A stretch of DNA of 64,000 nt from NCBI GenBank assembly GCA_963742315.1, contig CAVULE010000013.1, forward strand, positions 270,198-334,197, read 5' to 3'. The notes beneath the pieces were generated by a model. The model saw nothing but the letters and a program-made list of their open reading frames with translations. It did not search any database and had not been told where the DNA came from. The stretch comes from AV69 sp963742315 (GTDB taxonomy: Bacteria > Verrucomicrobiota > Verrucomicrobiia > Chthoniobacterales > UBA10450). Positions 35,485-43,529 of the stretch are shown piece by piece; the stretch's first letter is position 1, and the number at the start of each line of letters is the position of its first letter. A program made the position numbers and the translations under genes.

Positions 35485-36249
35485 TCAATGAGCGGTGTAG
35501 CCGCCATCGATCACAAAAGTCTGACCGACAGCGAATGATGCGAAGTCGGAGCAAAGAAACAGGACCATACCGGCCATCTCTTCCGGTTGCGCGACGCGGC
35601 CGATTGGCGAGTTGGTAATGAAATGCCTGCGAATATTCGGATCGTCGAACCAGGGTTTCGTCATTGCGGTTTCAACCAAACCTGGCGCGAGCGCGTTGAT
35701 GCGAATCCCCTGACTCGCGTATTCGAGCGCAGCCGCTTTCGACAAACCGATCACGCCATGCTTCGCCGCCACATAGGCGCTGATGCCGGGATCCGCAATC
35801 ATTCCGGCGATCGACGCGTTGTTGACGATGGCGCCGCCGCCGGCGCCAAGCATGTATTCAATTTCATACTTCATCGAGAGGAACGCGCCCTTCAGATCGA
35901 CGGCGACAACTTGATCGAACGCCACTTCTTCAACGTCCGCGAGCAAAGCTGCTGTAGGAAGAACACCCGCGTTGTTGAACGCACAATGTAGCCCGCCGTA
36001 GGTTTTGACCGCGGCCGCCACAAGATTTTTCACCTCGCTCGCCTCGCGCACGTCCGTCCGCACAAAAAGAGCCTCGCCTCCATCTTGCTTGATTGTCTCC
36101 GCGGTCTCCACCCCAGCCGGATCGACATCGCCGATGACCACTCTTGCCCCCTGCCGCGCGAAGAGAAGCGAAGTAGCACGGCCAATCCCGCGGCTGCCGC
36201 CAGTAACGAGCGCAACCTTACCCGCAAAATTGAAGGGATTCTCGCTCAC
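35485..36249 (-). CDS. Short-chain dehydrogenase/reductase (SDR)
   Basis: 254 residues. The Rossmann motif VTGGSRGIGRA binds NAD(P)H, GDVDPAG follows the second strand, NNAGVLPTA is the third motif, and the catalytic Ser and Y-x-x-x-K are in NNASIAGM and YVAAKHG. The C-terminus FAVGQTFVIDGGYTAH is classic. Oxidoreductase of alcohols or ketones, substrate not predictable. Single gene without a box. Confidence 0.9.
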   Translation of the reverse strand: MSENPFNFAGKVALVTGGSRGIGRATSLLFARQGARVVIGDVDPAGVETAETIKQDGGEALFVRTDVREASEVKNLVAAAVKTYGGLHCAFNNAGVLPTAALLADVEEVAFDQVVAVDLKGAFLSMKYEIEYMLGAGGGAIVNNASIAGMIADPGISAYVAAKHGVIGLSKAAALEYASQGIRINALAPGLVETAMTKPWFDDPNIRRHFITNSPIGRVAQPEEMAGMVLFLCSDFASFAVGQTFVIDGGYTAH

Positions 36250-36305
36250 GCCTTGGTGGAAGATTTGATCAGGTTCAGAAGTTGAACGAGAAACCCTGAT
36301 AATTA

Positions 36306-36878
36306 TTAAAGCCCTGATCTCAAGGATTCGATTTTATCCTTAACCCTACCCGCCACTACTTTCTTGGTAAACGATAACAAGACCAGGGCAATGCCGGTAA
36401 GCAAAACCTGCAAACCGAGCAGGGTACTGATGCCAACCGCTCCGGTACCGATGTTGAAAACCATCATAACAGCCGCCACAGCTGATAACACGCCTGCGAT
36501 AACCATTATCCAGCCAAATGAATTTCTGCTTCTTAACGACCAGCCCGACTGAATAAGCAGCAGGCCGGTTATCAGCATCCACAATCCAAAGATCACGGTA
36601 AGTGTTTTCATGGTGACCAGTAAATGCAAAAGCATCAGCAAACCAAAAGCAGCGGTCAGAATACTCCAAAAAAGCGACATCCCTTCTCTTTCTGGTTTAT
36701 CAGCAGCCAGCCAGGCAATGATCCCTAACAGGCCGGCAGCAAGCACCAATAATCCACACCAAAACGAGATGCCGGCCAGTACTTCAACCGGATTTTGAAA
36801 AATGTAAACGCTCAGGATGATCAGTAAAATTCCCTGCACCAATACCACCCACCATTTTCTGAATAATAGTTGTAACAT
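36306..36878 (-). CDS. HdeD-like (DUF308) membrane protein, foreign composition
   Basis: 190 residues from ATG 36,878 (MLQLLFRKWWVVLVQGILLI); six membrane helices in three pairs, e.g. VEVLAGISFWCGLLVLAAGL and TLTVIFGLWMLITGLLLIQS, as in HdeD acid-stress proteins. Base composition is visibly AT-richer than both neighbours, with codons such as AAA, ATT and AAC favoured, and the protein looks Bacteroidota-like. Horizontal acquisition is likely. Confidence 0.8.
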   Translation of the reverse strand: MLQLLFRKWWVVLVQGILLIILSVYIFQNPVEVLAGISFWCGLLVLAAGLLGIIAWLAADKPEREGMSLFWSILTAAFGLLMLLHLLVTMKTLTVIFGLWMLITGLLLIQSGWSLRSRNSFGWIMVIAGVLSAVAAVMMVFNIGTGAVGISTLLGLQVLLTGIALVLLSFTKKVVAGRVKDKIESLRSGL

Positions 36879-37182
36879 AATTGTTGGTTTCAATTGTTTA
36901 AGAGAACAGTTCTCTTTTTTGTGCGACCCATCCTGACTGCATGACCTTCTGAGTAAAGTTTGGGTACCAGCCAGTGTCGCAAAAGCCTTGTCCGTTGCTT
37001 TCCGCCCTGGCGGGTGAATTTCTCGCCGGGCGATTCAACAGTTTTCATCGCGATTACTGATTCAGTTCAAAATGCATCAGGCTTAGGCTGAGATTCTCTC
37101 TTGGGCCGTAAAGCCTGCGCCCCAACGGCCAATCCCTGACGACAGGCTATGCGGTCGACGTGCCGATATCGAGTAGTTTACC

Positions 37183-37411
37183 TTATTTTGCACCCTTCTC
37201 CCTGCTTGCGGGATGAATCGCTGCACGCATCTCGGCTGCTCCGGCACCCCACTTCGTAACACACATCATCGCCTTGCGCAGGGCACATCCACCGGATGCA
37301 CGCGTTCGGGTTGCAGTATATATATAGCCCTGCCATCGGCGTCGGACTGGATGAGACGAATACTGTGAACTGTCCGTCAGCATGTTTCTCAATGACGAAT
37401 GCCGGCACCAA
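37183..37411 (-). pseudogene. DUF502 membrane-protein remnant, at least two frameshifts
   Basis: Reading three frames in turn gives FVIEKHADGQFTVFV then SSPTPMAG, IYILQPERVHPVDVP and LRKAMMCVTKWGAGAAEM. Together this is the C-terminal half of the DUF502 family (typically G-x-x-TVFVPT-x-P-x-P-x-SG ... V-x-x-LD-x-x-x-x-x-A-x-x-x-I-S-x-G). The membrane half upstream is gone. A half-box about 180 bp upstream suggests it once belonged to the same regulon. Confidence 0.6.
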
Positions 37412-37588
37412 TGCGTCCTCGCATGGTTAAGACTTTGTTTCCCCCAGTTGTTACAAAAGCATGGGACCGCATCAATAGCACAATTTTAAATTTCGTATTA
37501 CGTCGCGATAGCTCGCGGCTGCTTCGGTATCGATACGCCCTGGGATCGTCAAAAAAAAACGTTAAAGGCGCGCCGCTCCAACGCCTAA

Positions 37589-37608
37589 TGTCAGGCCTTG
37601 GTCCAATG
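37589..37608. promoter_or_regulatory. Degenerate DosR-like box (DUF502 remnant)
   Basis: TGTCAGGCCTTGGTCCAATG; right half and flank identical to the box at 53,264, left half altered. Confidence 0.45.
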
Positions 37609-37655
37609 TCGGCAATCGATCGTGATGGACGGCTGCTCCCGCAGATCGCGTCGGC

Positions 37656-39110
37656 TCACAATACCGGACCGAGCATCGCGATGGAATTATTCCAAAGCCG
37701 GCGCGTGATTGGCCACTGGGCGACCATCTCGGCGGTGACCTCGTGCGATTGGGCCAGATATGCCTCCTGACGGCGGCGCATTTCGGCGGTGAGGGCGGAA
37801 TCGCAGAACAGGATGTTGTTCTCGTAGTTCAAATCAAAACTGCGTCTATCCATGTTGGCGGACCCGATCAGGGTGATCTCGCCATCCAGTGTGAGAGACT
37901 TGGTGTGAAGGAGCCCGCCTTCGAATTCAAAAATGCGAACCCCGGCCGCCAGCAAGTCAGCGTAATAACTGCGACTGGCCGCCTGCACGATGAAGGAGTC
38001 GTTGCGCGCCGGAAAGATGATGGTCGTTTCCACCCCACGATAAGCGCTTGCGCAGAGCGCGATCTGCATCGCTTCGTCGGGCACGTAATAAGGCGTGGTG
38101 ATGAAGAGCTCATGACGGGCCGCATACATCAGCGTCTCGAACACCTCGGGCATGGCGGAATTGCGCACCGTCGGTCCCGTGCCGATCACCTGCGCGGCAA
38201 AGCCCGGTTCGCCGGGGGGCAGCGGGCGCTGCAGGAGTTCGCGAATGTCTTCGTCCACCTGCGCCATCCAGTCGTTGGCAAATAGATACTGGTTCTGCCG
38301 GGCGATCGGGCCTTCGAAACGCATCAACGCATCGACCCATGGCGCATACTTTGCCTTGATGAGAAACTCCGGATCCGCGCAGTTCTGGCTCCCGCAATAA
38401 GTGATCCAGTCATCGATAACTACAATCTTCCGATGGTTGCGAAGGTCGATGCGACCTAGCAACGGCCGCAGCAGCAGATTGCCGATCGGCAGGGCGGTGG
38501 CGATATGCACGCGAGCATCGTGCATCCCTTTCCAATGCTCGGAGTCGATCATGATCCGGGAACCGAGGCCGTCTGCCATGACCCGGCAGGTGACTTTGCG
38601 CGCCGCAGCTCGCTTCAGCGCTCCGACTACCTTGAGGCCGTTGTTATCCGGCAGCCAAATATAAAAGATCAGATGCACATGATCCTTCGCGGCATCGATG
38701 TCCGAGACCAGCGACTCAATGCTGGCATTGGAATCCGGCAGCAATCGTCCGTGGTTACCACCCACGGGCTCGAAACCATTCACCGAATGCCCCACCCGGA
38801 ACAGGTGGCTGTAACGTTCCGGAATTTCCGCCTGCAGAGCTGGCGCATCCGCTCCAGGCGCGTCGGCGACACTCGGCATACCGGCCAGCAATTCACGCAT
38901 GCGGCGCACGCGACGACGCCCAATATTCGTCTCACCGAGGAGAAGATAAGAGACCATACCCACGACGGGTAAAGCGATGATCATCACGATCCAGGCAATC
39001 CGCGAAGCAGGCTCCCGGTGCGGCCGCAAGATCACCCGCGCGATTACCGCGACGTGGACCAGGAAAAGCAGCAGCGCTCCCAGCGTGGAGAAGAACGAGT
39101 ATTCAGTCAT
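37656..39110 (-). CDS. cls: Cardiolipin synthase
   Basis: 484 residues. Two N-terminal membrane helices (LGALLLFLVHVAVIARVIL; IVMIIALPVVGMVSYLLLG) precede two phospholipase-D domains. HKD motif 1 is NHRKIVVIDDW and HKD motif 2 is HTKSLTLDGEITLIGSANMD. It joins two phosphatidylglycerols into cardiolipin and glycerol at the inner membrane; length is normal for bacterial Cls. A weak box at 39,143 lies 32 bp upstream, so stress control of cardiolipin content is possible. Confidence 0.93.
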   Translation of the reverse strand: MTEYSFFSTLGALLLFLVHVAVIARVILRPHREPASRIAWIVMIIALPVVGMVSYLLLGETNIGRRRVRRMRELLAGMPSVADAPGADAPALQAEIPERYSHLFRVGHSVNGFEPVGGNHGRLLPDSNASIESLVSDIDAAKDHVHLIFYIWLPDNNGLKVVGALKRAAARKVTCRVMADGLGSRIMIDSEHWKGMHDARVHIATALPIGNLLLRPLLGRIDLRNHRKIVVIDDWITYCGSQNCADPEFLIKAKYAPWVDALMRFEGPIARQNQYLFANDWMAQVDEDIRELLQRPLPPGEPGFAAQVIGTGPTVRNSAMPEVFETLMYAARHELFITTPYYVPDEAMQIALCASAYRGVETTIIFPARNDSFIVQAASRSYYADLLAAGVRIFEFEGGLLHTKSLTLDGEITLIGSANMDRRSFDLNYENNILFCDSALTAEMRRRQEAYLAQSHEVTAEMVAQWPITRRLWNNSIAMLGPVL

Positions 39111-39142
39111 GCCTAGCCTGGTGCTCTATCAGAGTCCCGCCC

Positions 39143-39162
39143 CGATGACATTAGTCCACTCC
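39143..39162. promoter_or_regulatory. Weak DosR-like box between cls and a hydrolase remnant
   Basis: CGATGACATTAGTCCACTCC; right half TTAGTCC intact, left half TGACA. It could serve cls (minus) or be a leftover of the decayed plus-strand hydrolase copy. Confidence 0.4.
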
Positions 39163-39239
39163 TTGTTAAGACGCCTTGCATCTTCGCGACCACCGTCTTC
39201 GTGCTCATGTTCGGCAGGACCCGTGCAAACTCTTGCAGA

Positions 39240-39349
39240 CCCTTTGGGGTCACGGCGGATTATGCACCGACAACTCGCTCGCAATGTTTGGCGCTCTTTA
39301 CCGTGTGCACTTTCCCTTGAATGCGGAAGGTATAGCCGCTCCTTCGTAA
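39240..39349 (+). pseudogene. C-terminal remnant of an alpha/beta-hydrolase lipoprotein
   Basis: Reads LWGHGGLCTDNSLAMFGALY then RVHFPLNAEGIAAPS and stop. The intact hydrolase at 22,070-23,533 has IWGHGGLWSDNSIAMFGALF at the same place. Everything upstream, including the GHSFG elbow, is missing. Confidence 0.7.
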
Positions 39350-39423
39350 CCGGTTCGCCTTCCGAAAGCCCCTGGATACACGAAAACTGAACCAACGAGT
39401 GCGTTGATGTTTCGTATTTGCAT

Positions 39424-39852
39424 TTACTCTGATTCACGAGCGGAGGCTTTCGGCACGAGAATCTCAAAGGGTACGCCGAGCCACCAGGCAGCTTCGTTGC
39501 GGTCTTGGAAGATTTTGACCTTGATCGAAGAGCCCTGGGTCAGCAGGGCATGCAGCCGCGCGTAATGAATTATCGTGGAATCAGTCGCGAGAATTGCTGA
39601 TTTCACCGGCGGCCGACCCGCATAAGAATGGCGTCGATGCAGAGAAATCTGAATCACGTATCTAAAGTTCAGCTCAACTTCATCGTGACCCAGAGTATCA
39701 AAGAATCGATTGAATGGCTCCTGCGATTTGGCTTCGAGGTCTTCAACAATAAATACGATTTTGTTAACCGTCGCCTTGTTCAATCGTCCCTTCGGTCGAT
39801 AGACCAGGAGACGAATGTCTTCGTGAAACTGGATATCAGGAGGAAGTCTCAT
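39424..39852 (-). CDS. SpoIIAA-like (STAS-type) protein, paralogue b
   Basis: 142 residues from ATG 39,852, overlapping the DUF1254 stop by ATGA, so translationally coupled. MRLPPDIQFHEDIRLLVYRP, then FNRFFDTLGHDEVELNFRYV, RLHALLTQGSSIKVKIFQDR and AAWWLGVPFEIL match paralogues a, c and d. Role unknown; its coupling to DUF1254 and to sulfatase/FGE genes elsewhere in the cluster suggests a shared process. Confidence 0.75.
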   Translation of the reverse strand: MRLPPDIQFHEDIRLLVYRPKGRLNKATVNKIVFIVEDLEAKSQEPFNRFFDTLGHDEVELNFRYVIQISLHRRHSYAGRPPVKSAILATDSTIIHYARLHALLTQGSSIKVKIFQDRNEAAWWLGVPFEILVPKASARESE

Positions 39853-40892
39853 TGGGGCTGTGCCTCTGGGAATTTCCAAGAACCGTCGAGGATTTCTTTG
39901 CGTGGGCGATACAGGCGCACGGTGTAATTCCAGCCGTGCATGATCGGGAGACAGTTGGTAGTTTTGCCGTCGCATCCTCCAAACTGGATCGTCGTCGAAC
40001 CATCTGCGCTTTTCTTAGCCGTGATATTGTTGAGCGAGTAAGCGTTGAGTTCGTTTTTCTGATAGTAGCCTTTGTCATTGTAGAGGCTGATGGACCAGAA
40101 GCCGTCGACCGGCACGTCTTTGACTGTGAGCTTATAGATAGTCTTCCCGTCGTTCTTCGGCGGAGTGAAATTGAGATAAGTAGCGTCCTTCGGTGGATTG
40201 CCGCCCCAGGTCGCAGCTGCCGAAATGAGGCGATCAATCGGATTAACCTCGTCCTTTGCCCCGAAGGCGTGGCTGGTATCGGTCAACGTCGTGCTCAGGA
40301 CGATGAGCGCGTCGCGCACTTTCTTCTGACTAACCGGGTCCCACTTCGGCACTTCAAACCTATCCGGGCCTCCGGACTGCTCGACCTTGAGCGCATCCTG
40401 TAAGTCGCGAGCCGCCTTCATATCGGCAGGATTCGACGGATCGACCAAGGTACGGATGCCTATCATTACGTAACGCGTGCCGACCTTCTCGCGGGTCAGG
40501 GTATGCGGACCCGGTTCGTAAATCGTCGGCGGCGAGTATTGATCCTCACTAATGGTTTGCAGCGACATGAAGCGTTTGTCTGCATCGGGCAGCGTGATGG
40601 TTACCGATCCGGCGTCGAGGTCAAAGACCGCCGCTGAGTAAAGCGTATCGCGGTTCATGCGGATAACAGTCTGGGCATCAATCGGTGCGAGTTCGCGATG
40701 GTGCTCGAACTTCCCGAAGCCGTCCTCCTTCAAAGCGACAGCGCTGAAATAAAGATCGGACTCCGCCCGGATGAAGTTTTCGACGGTGACCGGAATCGTT
40801 CCCGTTGGCATTGACACGGTTTGCGCCCGTATTGAGGTGTTTACCTCCAGTACTAAACCTAACGAATAGATCGCAACTAGTTTCGTTTTCAT
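39849..40892 (-). CDS. Exported DUF1254/DUF1214 protein, intact
   Basis: 347 residues from ATG 40,892 (MKTKLVAIYSLGLVLEVNTS, signal peptide ending IRAQ); ATG 40,904 and GTG 40,907 are alternatives. DUF1254 block: IRAESDLYFSAVALKEDGFG, VIRMNRDTLYSAAVFDLDAG, SEDQYSPPTIYEPGPHTLTR. DUF1214 block: KLTVKDVPVDGFWSISLYND, YSLNNITAKKSADGSTTIQF. Such proteins are secreted or periplasmic and of unknown activity. It is the most distal of three copies in the cluster and the only one clearly intact. Confidence 0.85.
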   Translation of the reverse strand: MKTKLVAIYSLGLVLEVNTSIRAQTVSMPTGTIPVTVENFIRAESDLYFSAVALKEDGFGKFEHHRELAPIDAQTVIRMNRDTLYSAAVFDLDAGSVTITLPDADKRFMSLQTISEDQYSPPTIYEPGPHTLTREKVGTRYVMIGIRTLVDPSNPADMKAARDLQDALKVEQSGGPDRFEVPKWDPVSQKKVRDALIVLSTTLTDTSHAFGAKDEVNPIDRLISAAATWGGNPPKDATYLNFTPPKNDGKTIYKLTVKDVPVDGFWSISLYNDKGYYQKNELNAYSLNNITAKKSADGSTTIQFGGCDGKTTNCLPIMHGWNYTVRLYRPRKEILDGSWKFPEAQPQ

Positions 40893-40903
40893 ATCTCTTC
40901 TCA

Positions 40904-41001
40904 TCACTTGTCACTCGCGTTTACTTTCTCGATGTCCGGTAGCTTCGACGTCGTATCGAAGAGTAGTTTTTCAGGACCGTAAATTTGTTTAAGGCCGGCA
41001 T
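40904..41001 (-). pseudogene. DUF1214 C-terminal tail fossil, unit 1
   Basis: Reads LKQIYGPEKLLFDTTSKL then PDIEKVNASDK and stop, matching the DUF1214 family end (YGPEKPLFDKTWKLPDIEKV). The remainder of that gene copy is deleted. An identical fossil lies in unit 2. Confidence 0.75.
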
Positions 41002-42606
41002 TTAGTCCTTGGCGCCTGGCTCCGACATCTTCCGCATCACCTCATCGAGATTGAAGCTCGCAGGTTTCTGGCGCGGCGGGAACTCCCTGAAGCTCTGCAG
41101 CCACTGGGTGGCGAACGCCTGCATCGGGACCTGGATGAACGCCCGGTGCGCCATCCAGTCGCCGTAGTAGATGCTCGTCGGGCCGCGCTCGAACGGATCG
41201 CTGCGCAGGTTATACAAGTTCGGGAGACGCAGCTTGGTGAACTGACCCTGCCACACGCCCACCGGCGTCTTGGGGGAGATCTCCGTGTGTTGCTCGAAGA
41301 AAGCGGCTTTCCACTCTTTGTAGCGGATCGCCATCAGGTCGCCGTCGTCGGACCAATAGATGAATTCCTTGCGCGGCGACTCTTTCACCTCGCCCTTCAG
41401 GAAGGGCATGAGGTTATAGCCATCGAGGTGCACCTTGAAGGTCTTGCCGTTGGCCTGATAGTCCTTCAACACCTTGGCGACTAGGTCCGGCTCGCCCGCG
41501 GCGGCGGCGAACGTCGGGACCAAATCCTCATGGGCGCAGACATCGTTGATTACCTGCCCGGGTTTGATCACGCCCAGGCCAGCGGATGAGTGTCGGCACG
41601 CGGAAGGCACCTTCCCAGCCCGTCGCCTTCTCACCCTTGAACGGCGTCGTGCCGCCATCGGGCCAGGTGAAGACTTCGGCGCCGTTGTCGCTGGTGTAAA
41701 CGACGATCGTGTTGTCGGCGATGCCGAGGTCGTCGAAGTTTCTTGAGTAGCTGGCCGACGTGGCCGTCGTGTTCGACCATGCCGTCGGGATAAAGGCCCA
41801 GGCCCGTCTTGCCTTCGCTCTCTTTCTTGAGGTGCGTAAAGACGTGCATGCGGGTGGAGTTGTAATAGCAGAAGAAAGGCTTGCTGGCCTTGGCCTGCTT
41901 GTCCATCCACCGCCAAGGCGGCATCCGTGAACTCGTCGTCGATGGTTTTCATTCGCTCGACGGTGAGCGCCCCGGTGTTCTCGATCCTCTGCTTACCGAC
42001 TTTGCCGAACTGCGGATCAACGGTGGCGTCGTCGGTGTCGGTGGCCCAGCAGTGCATGACCCCGCGCGGGCCGAACTTCTTCTTGAACGCAGGGTCCTTC
42101 GGGTAGTCGGGATTCTCCGGCTCTTCCTCGGCGTTGAGGTGATAAAGATTGCCGAAGAACTCATCGAAGCCGTGAACCGTCGGGAGAAACTTGTTCAGGT
42201 CTCCCAGATGATTCTTACCGAACTGCCCCGTCGCGTAGCCGAGGTTCTTCATGAAATCGGCGACACTCGGATCTTCAGGTTGCAGGCCGATATCCGCGCC
42301 CGGCAGACCGACTTTTGTTAGTCCGGTGCGGATGGGCGATTGCCCGGTGATGAACGCCGCGCGCCCGGCGGTGCAGCTTTGCTGCCCATACCAGTCAGTA
42401 AACCGCGCGCCTTCCTTGGCGATGCGGTCGATGTTGGGCGTTTGATAACCCATGATGCCGCTGTTGTAGCAGCTCGGATTAAACCATCCGATATCGTCAC
42501 CCATAATGACGAGGATGTTAGGTTTCTTATCCGCGCCCTGTGCGGATAAGGATGCGAGCAACGCTAGCGATAAGGCCAGCGCGATGTTGGCGAGTTTGGT
42601 TTTCAT
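41002..42606 (-). pseudogene. Exported sulfatase with three single-base insertions (unit 1)
   Basis: Signal peptide, GDDIG metal site and C78-T-A-G-R are intact. Compared with its tandem copy at 43,530-45,131, extra bases near 41,910, 41,737 and 41,578 throw residues ~240-350 out of frame before the frame is restored at GVIKPGQVINDVCAHEDL. The C-terminus is normal. Either a decaying duplicate or assembly error; the sister copy has none of these indels. Confidence 0.85.
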
Positions 42607-42633
42607 ATGATGTTTTCTGCTTTGGTGTGGAGA

Positions 42634-43420
42634 TCACGTGACCTTCTCGATATCCGGTAACTTCCAAGTCTTATCGAAGAGCGGCTTCTCTGGCCCATAG
42701 AAACGGAAGAGCGCTTCGAACTTATTGCCACCCCAAGTGGCAGCTGCCGAAATAAGGCGATGGACTGGATCGACCTGATCCTTTGTTCCGAAAGAATCGC
42801 TCGTATCAGTTAACGTCACGCTCAGGGCGATGAGTGCCTCGCGCACTTTCTTTTGGCTAATCGGATCCCACTTCGGCACCTCAAACCTACCCGGGCCTCC
42901 GGACTGCTCGACCTTGATCGCATCCTGTAAGTCGCGAGCCGCCTTCATATCGGCAGGATTCGACGGATCGACCAAGGTACGGATGCCTATCATTACGTAA
43001 CGCGTGCCGACCTTCTCGCGGGTCAGGGTATGCGGACCCGGTTCGTAAATCGTCGGCGGCGAGTATTGATCCTCACTAATGGTTTGCAGCGACATGAAGC
43101 GTTTGTCTGCATCGGGCAGCGTGATGGTTACCGATCCGGCGTCGAGGTCAAAGACCGCCGCTGAGTAAAGCGTATCGCGGTTCATGCGGATAACAGTCTG
43201 GGCATCAATCGGTGCGAGTTCGCGATGGTGCTCGAACTTCCCGAAGCCGTCCTCCTTCAAAGCGACAGCGCTGAAATAAAGATCGGACTCCGCCCGGATG
43301 AAGTTTTCGACGGTGACCGGAATCGTTCCCGTTGGCATTGACACGGTTTGCGCCCGTATTGAGGTGTTTACCTCCAGGTACTAAACCTAACGAATAGATC
43401 GCAACTAGTTTCGTTTTCAT
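42634..43420 (-). pseudogene. Truncated, frameshifted DUF1254 protein fused to a DUF1214 tail (unit 2)
   Basis: An extra base at about 43,378 breaks the signal peptide relative to the copy at 40,892. Downstream, the DUF1254 block is intact (MSMPTGTIPVTVENFIRAES onward). At about residue 205 the sequence jumps from SAAATWGGN directly to KFEALFRFYGPEKPLFDKTW, so most of the DUF1214 domain is deleted and its tail fused in frame. Confidence 0.8.
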
Positions 43421-43431
43421 ATCTCTTCTCA

Positions 43432-43529
43432 TCACTTGTCACTCGCGTTTACTTTCTCGATGTCCGGTAGCTTCGACGTCGTATCGAAGAGTAGTTTTTC
43501 AGGACCGTAAATTTGTTTAAGGCCGGCAT
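43432..43529 (-). pseudogene. DUF1214 C-terminal tail fossil, unit 2
   Basis: Same residues as the fossil at 40,904-41,001 (IYGPEKLLFDTTSKLPDIEK), showing that the deletion predates the duplication. Confidence 0.7.

Larger units (their letters stand above)
36879..37655. other. Long intergenic region with a DUF502 fossil
   Basis: About 780 bp between HdeD and cardiolipin synthase. Contains the DUF502 remnant (37,183-37,411) and a box-like half-site (37,589). The rest shows no gene. Confidence 0.45.
40353..42640. repeat. Tandem duplication, unit 1
   Basis: Near-identical to 42,881-45,168 at an offset of 2,528 bp. The unit spans the N-terminal half of a DUF1254 gene, a DUF1214 tail fossil and a complete sulfatase gene. 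Similarity weakens gradually beyond both ends. Confidence 0.85.

Noticed and set aside
36949..36975. Short similarity to the DUF4239 N-terminal coding region (AGTAAAGTTTGG)
   Set aside because: Only about 25 bp and no further protein similarity; likely coincidence.
41000..41015. TTTAGTCC half-site at the 3' end of the unit-1 sulfatase as another DosR-like box
   Set aside because: Left half is missing and the bases are part of the stop and terminal codons, conserved in both tandem units for coding reasons.
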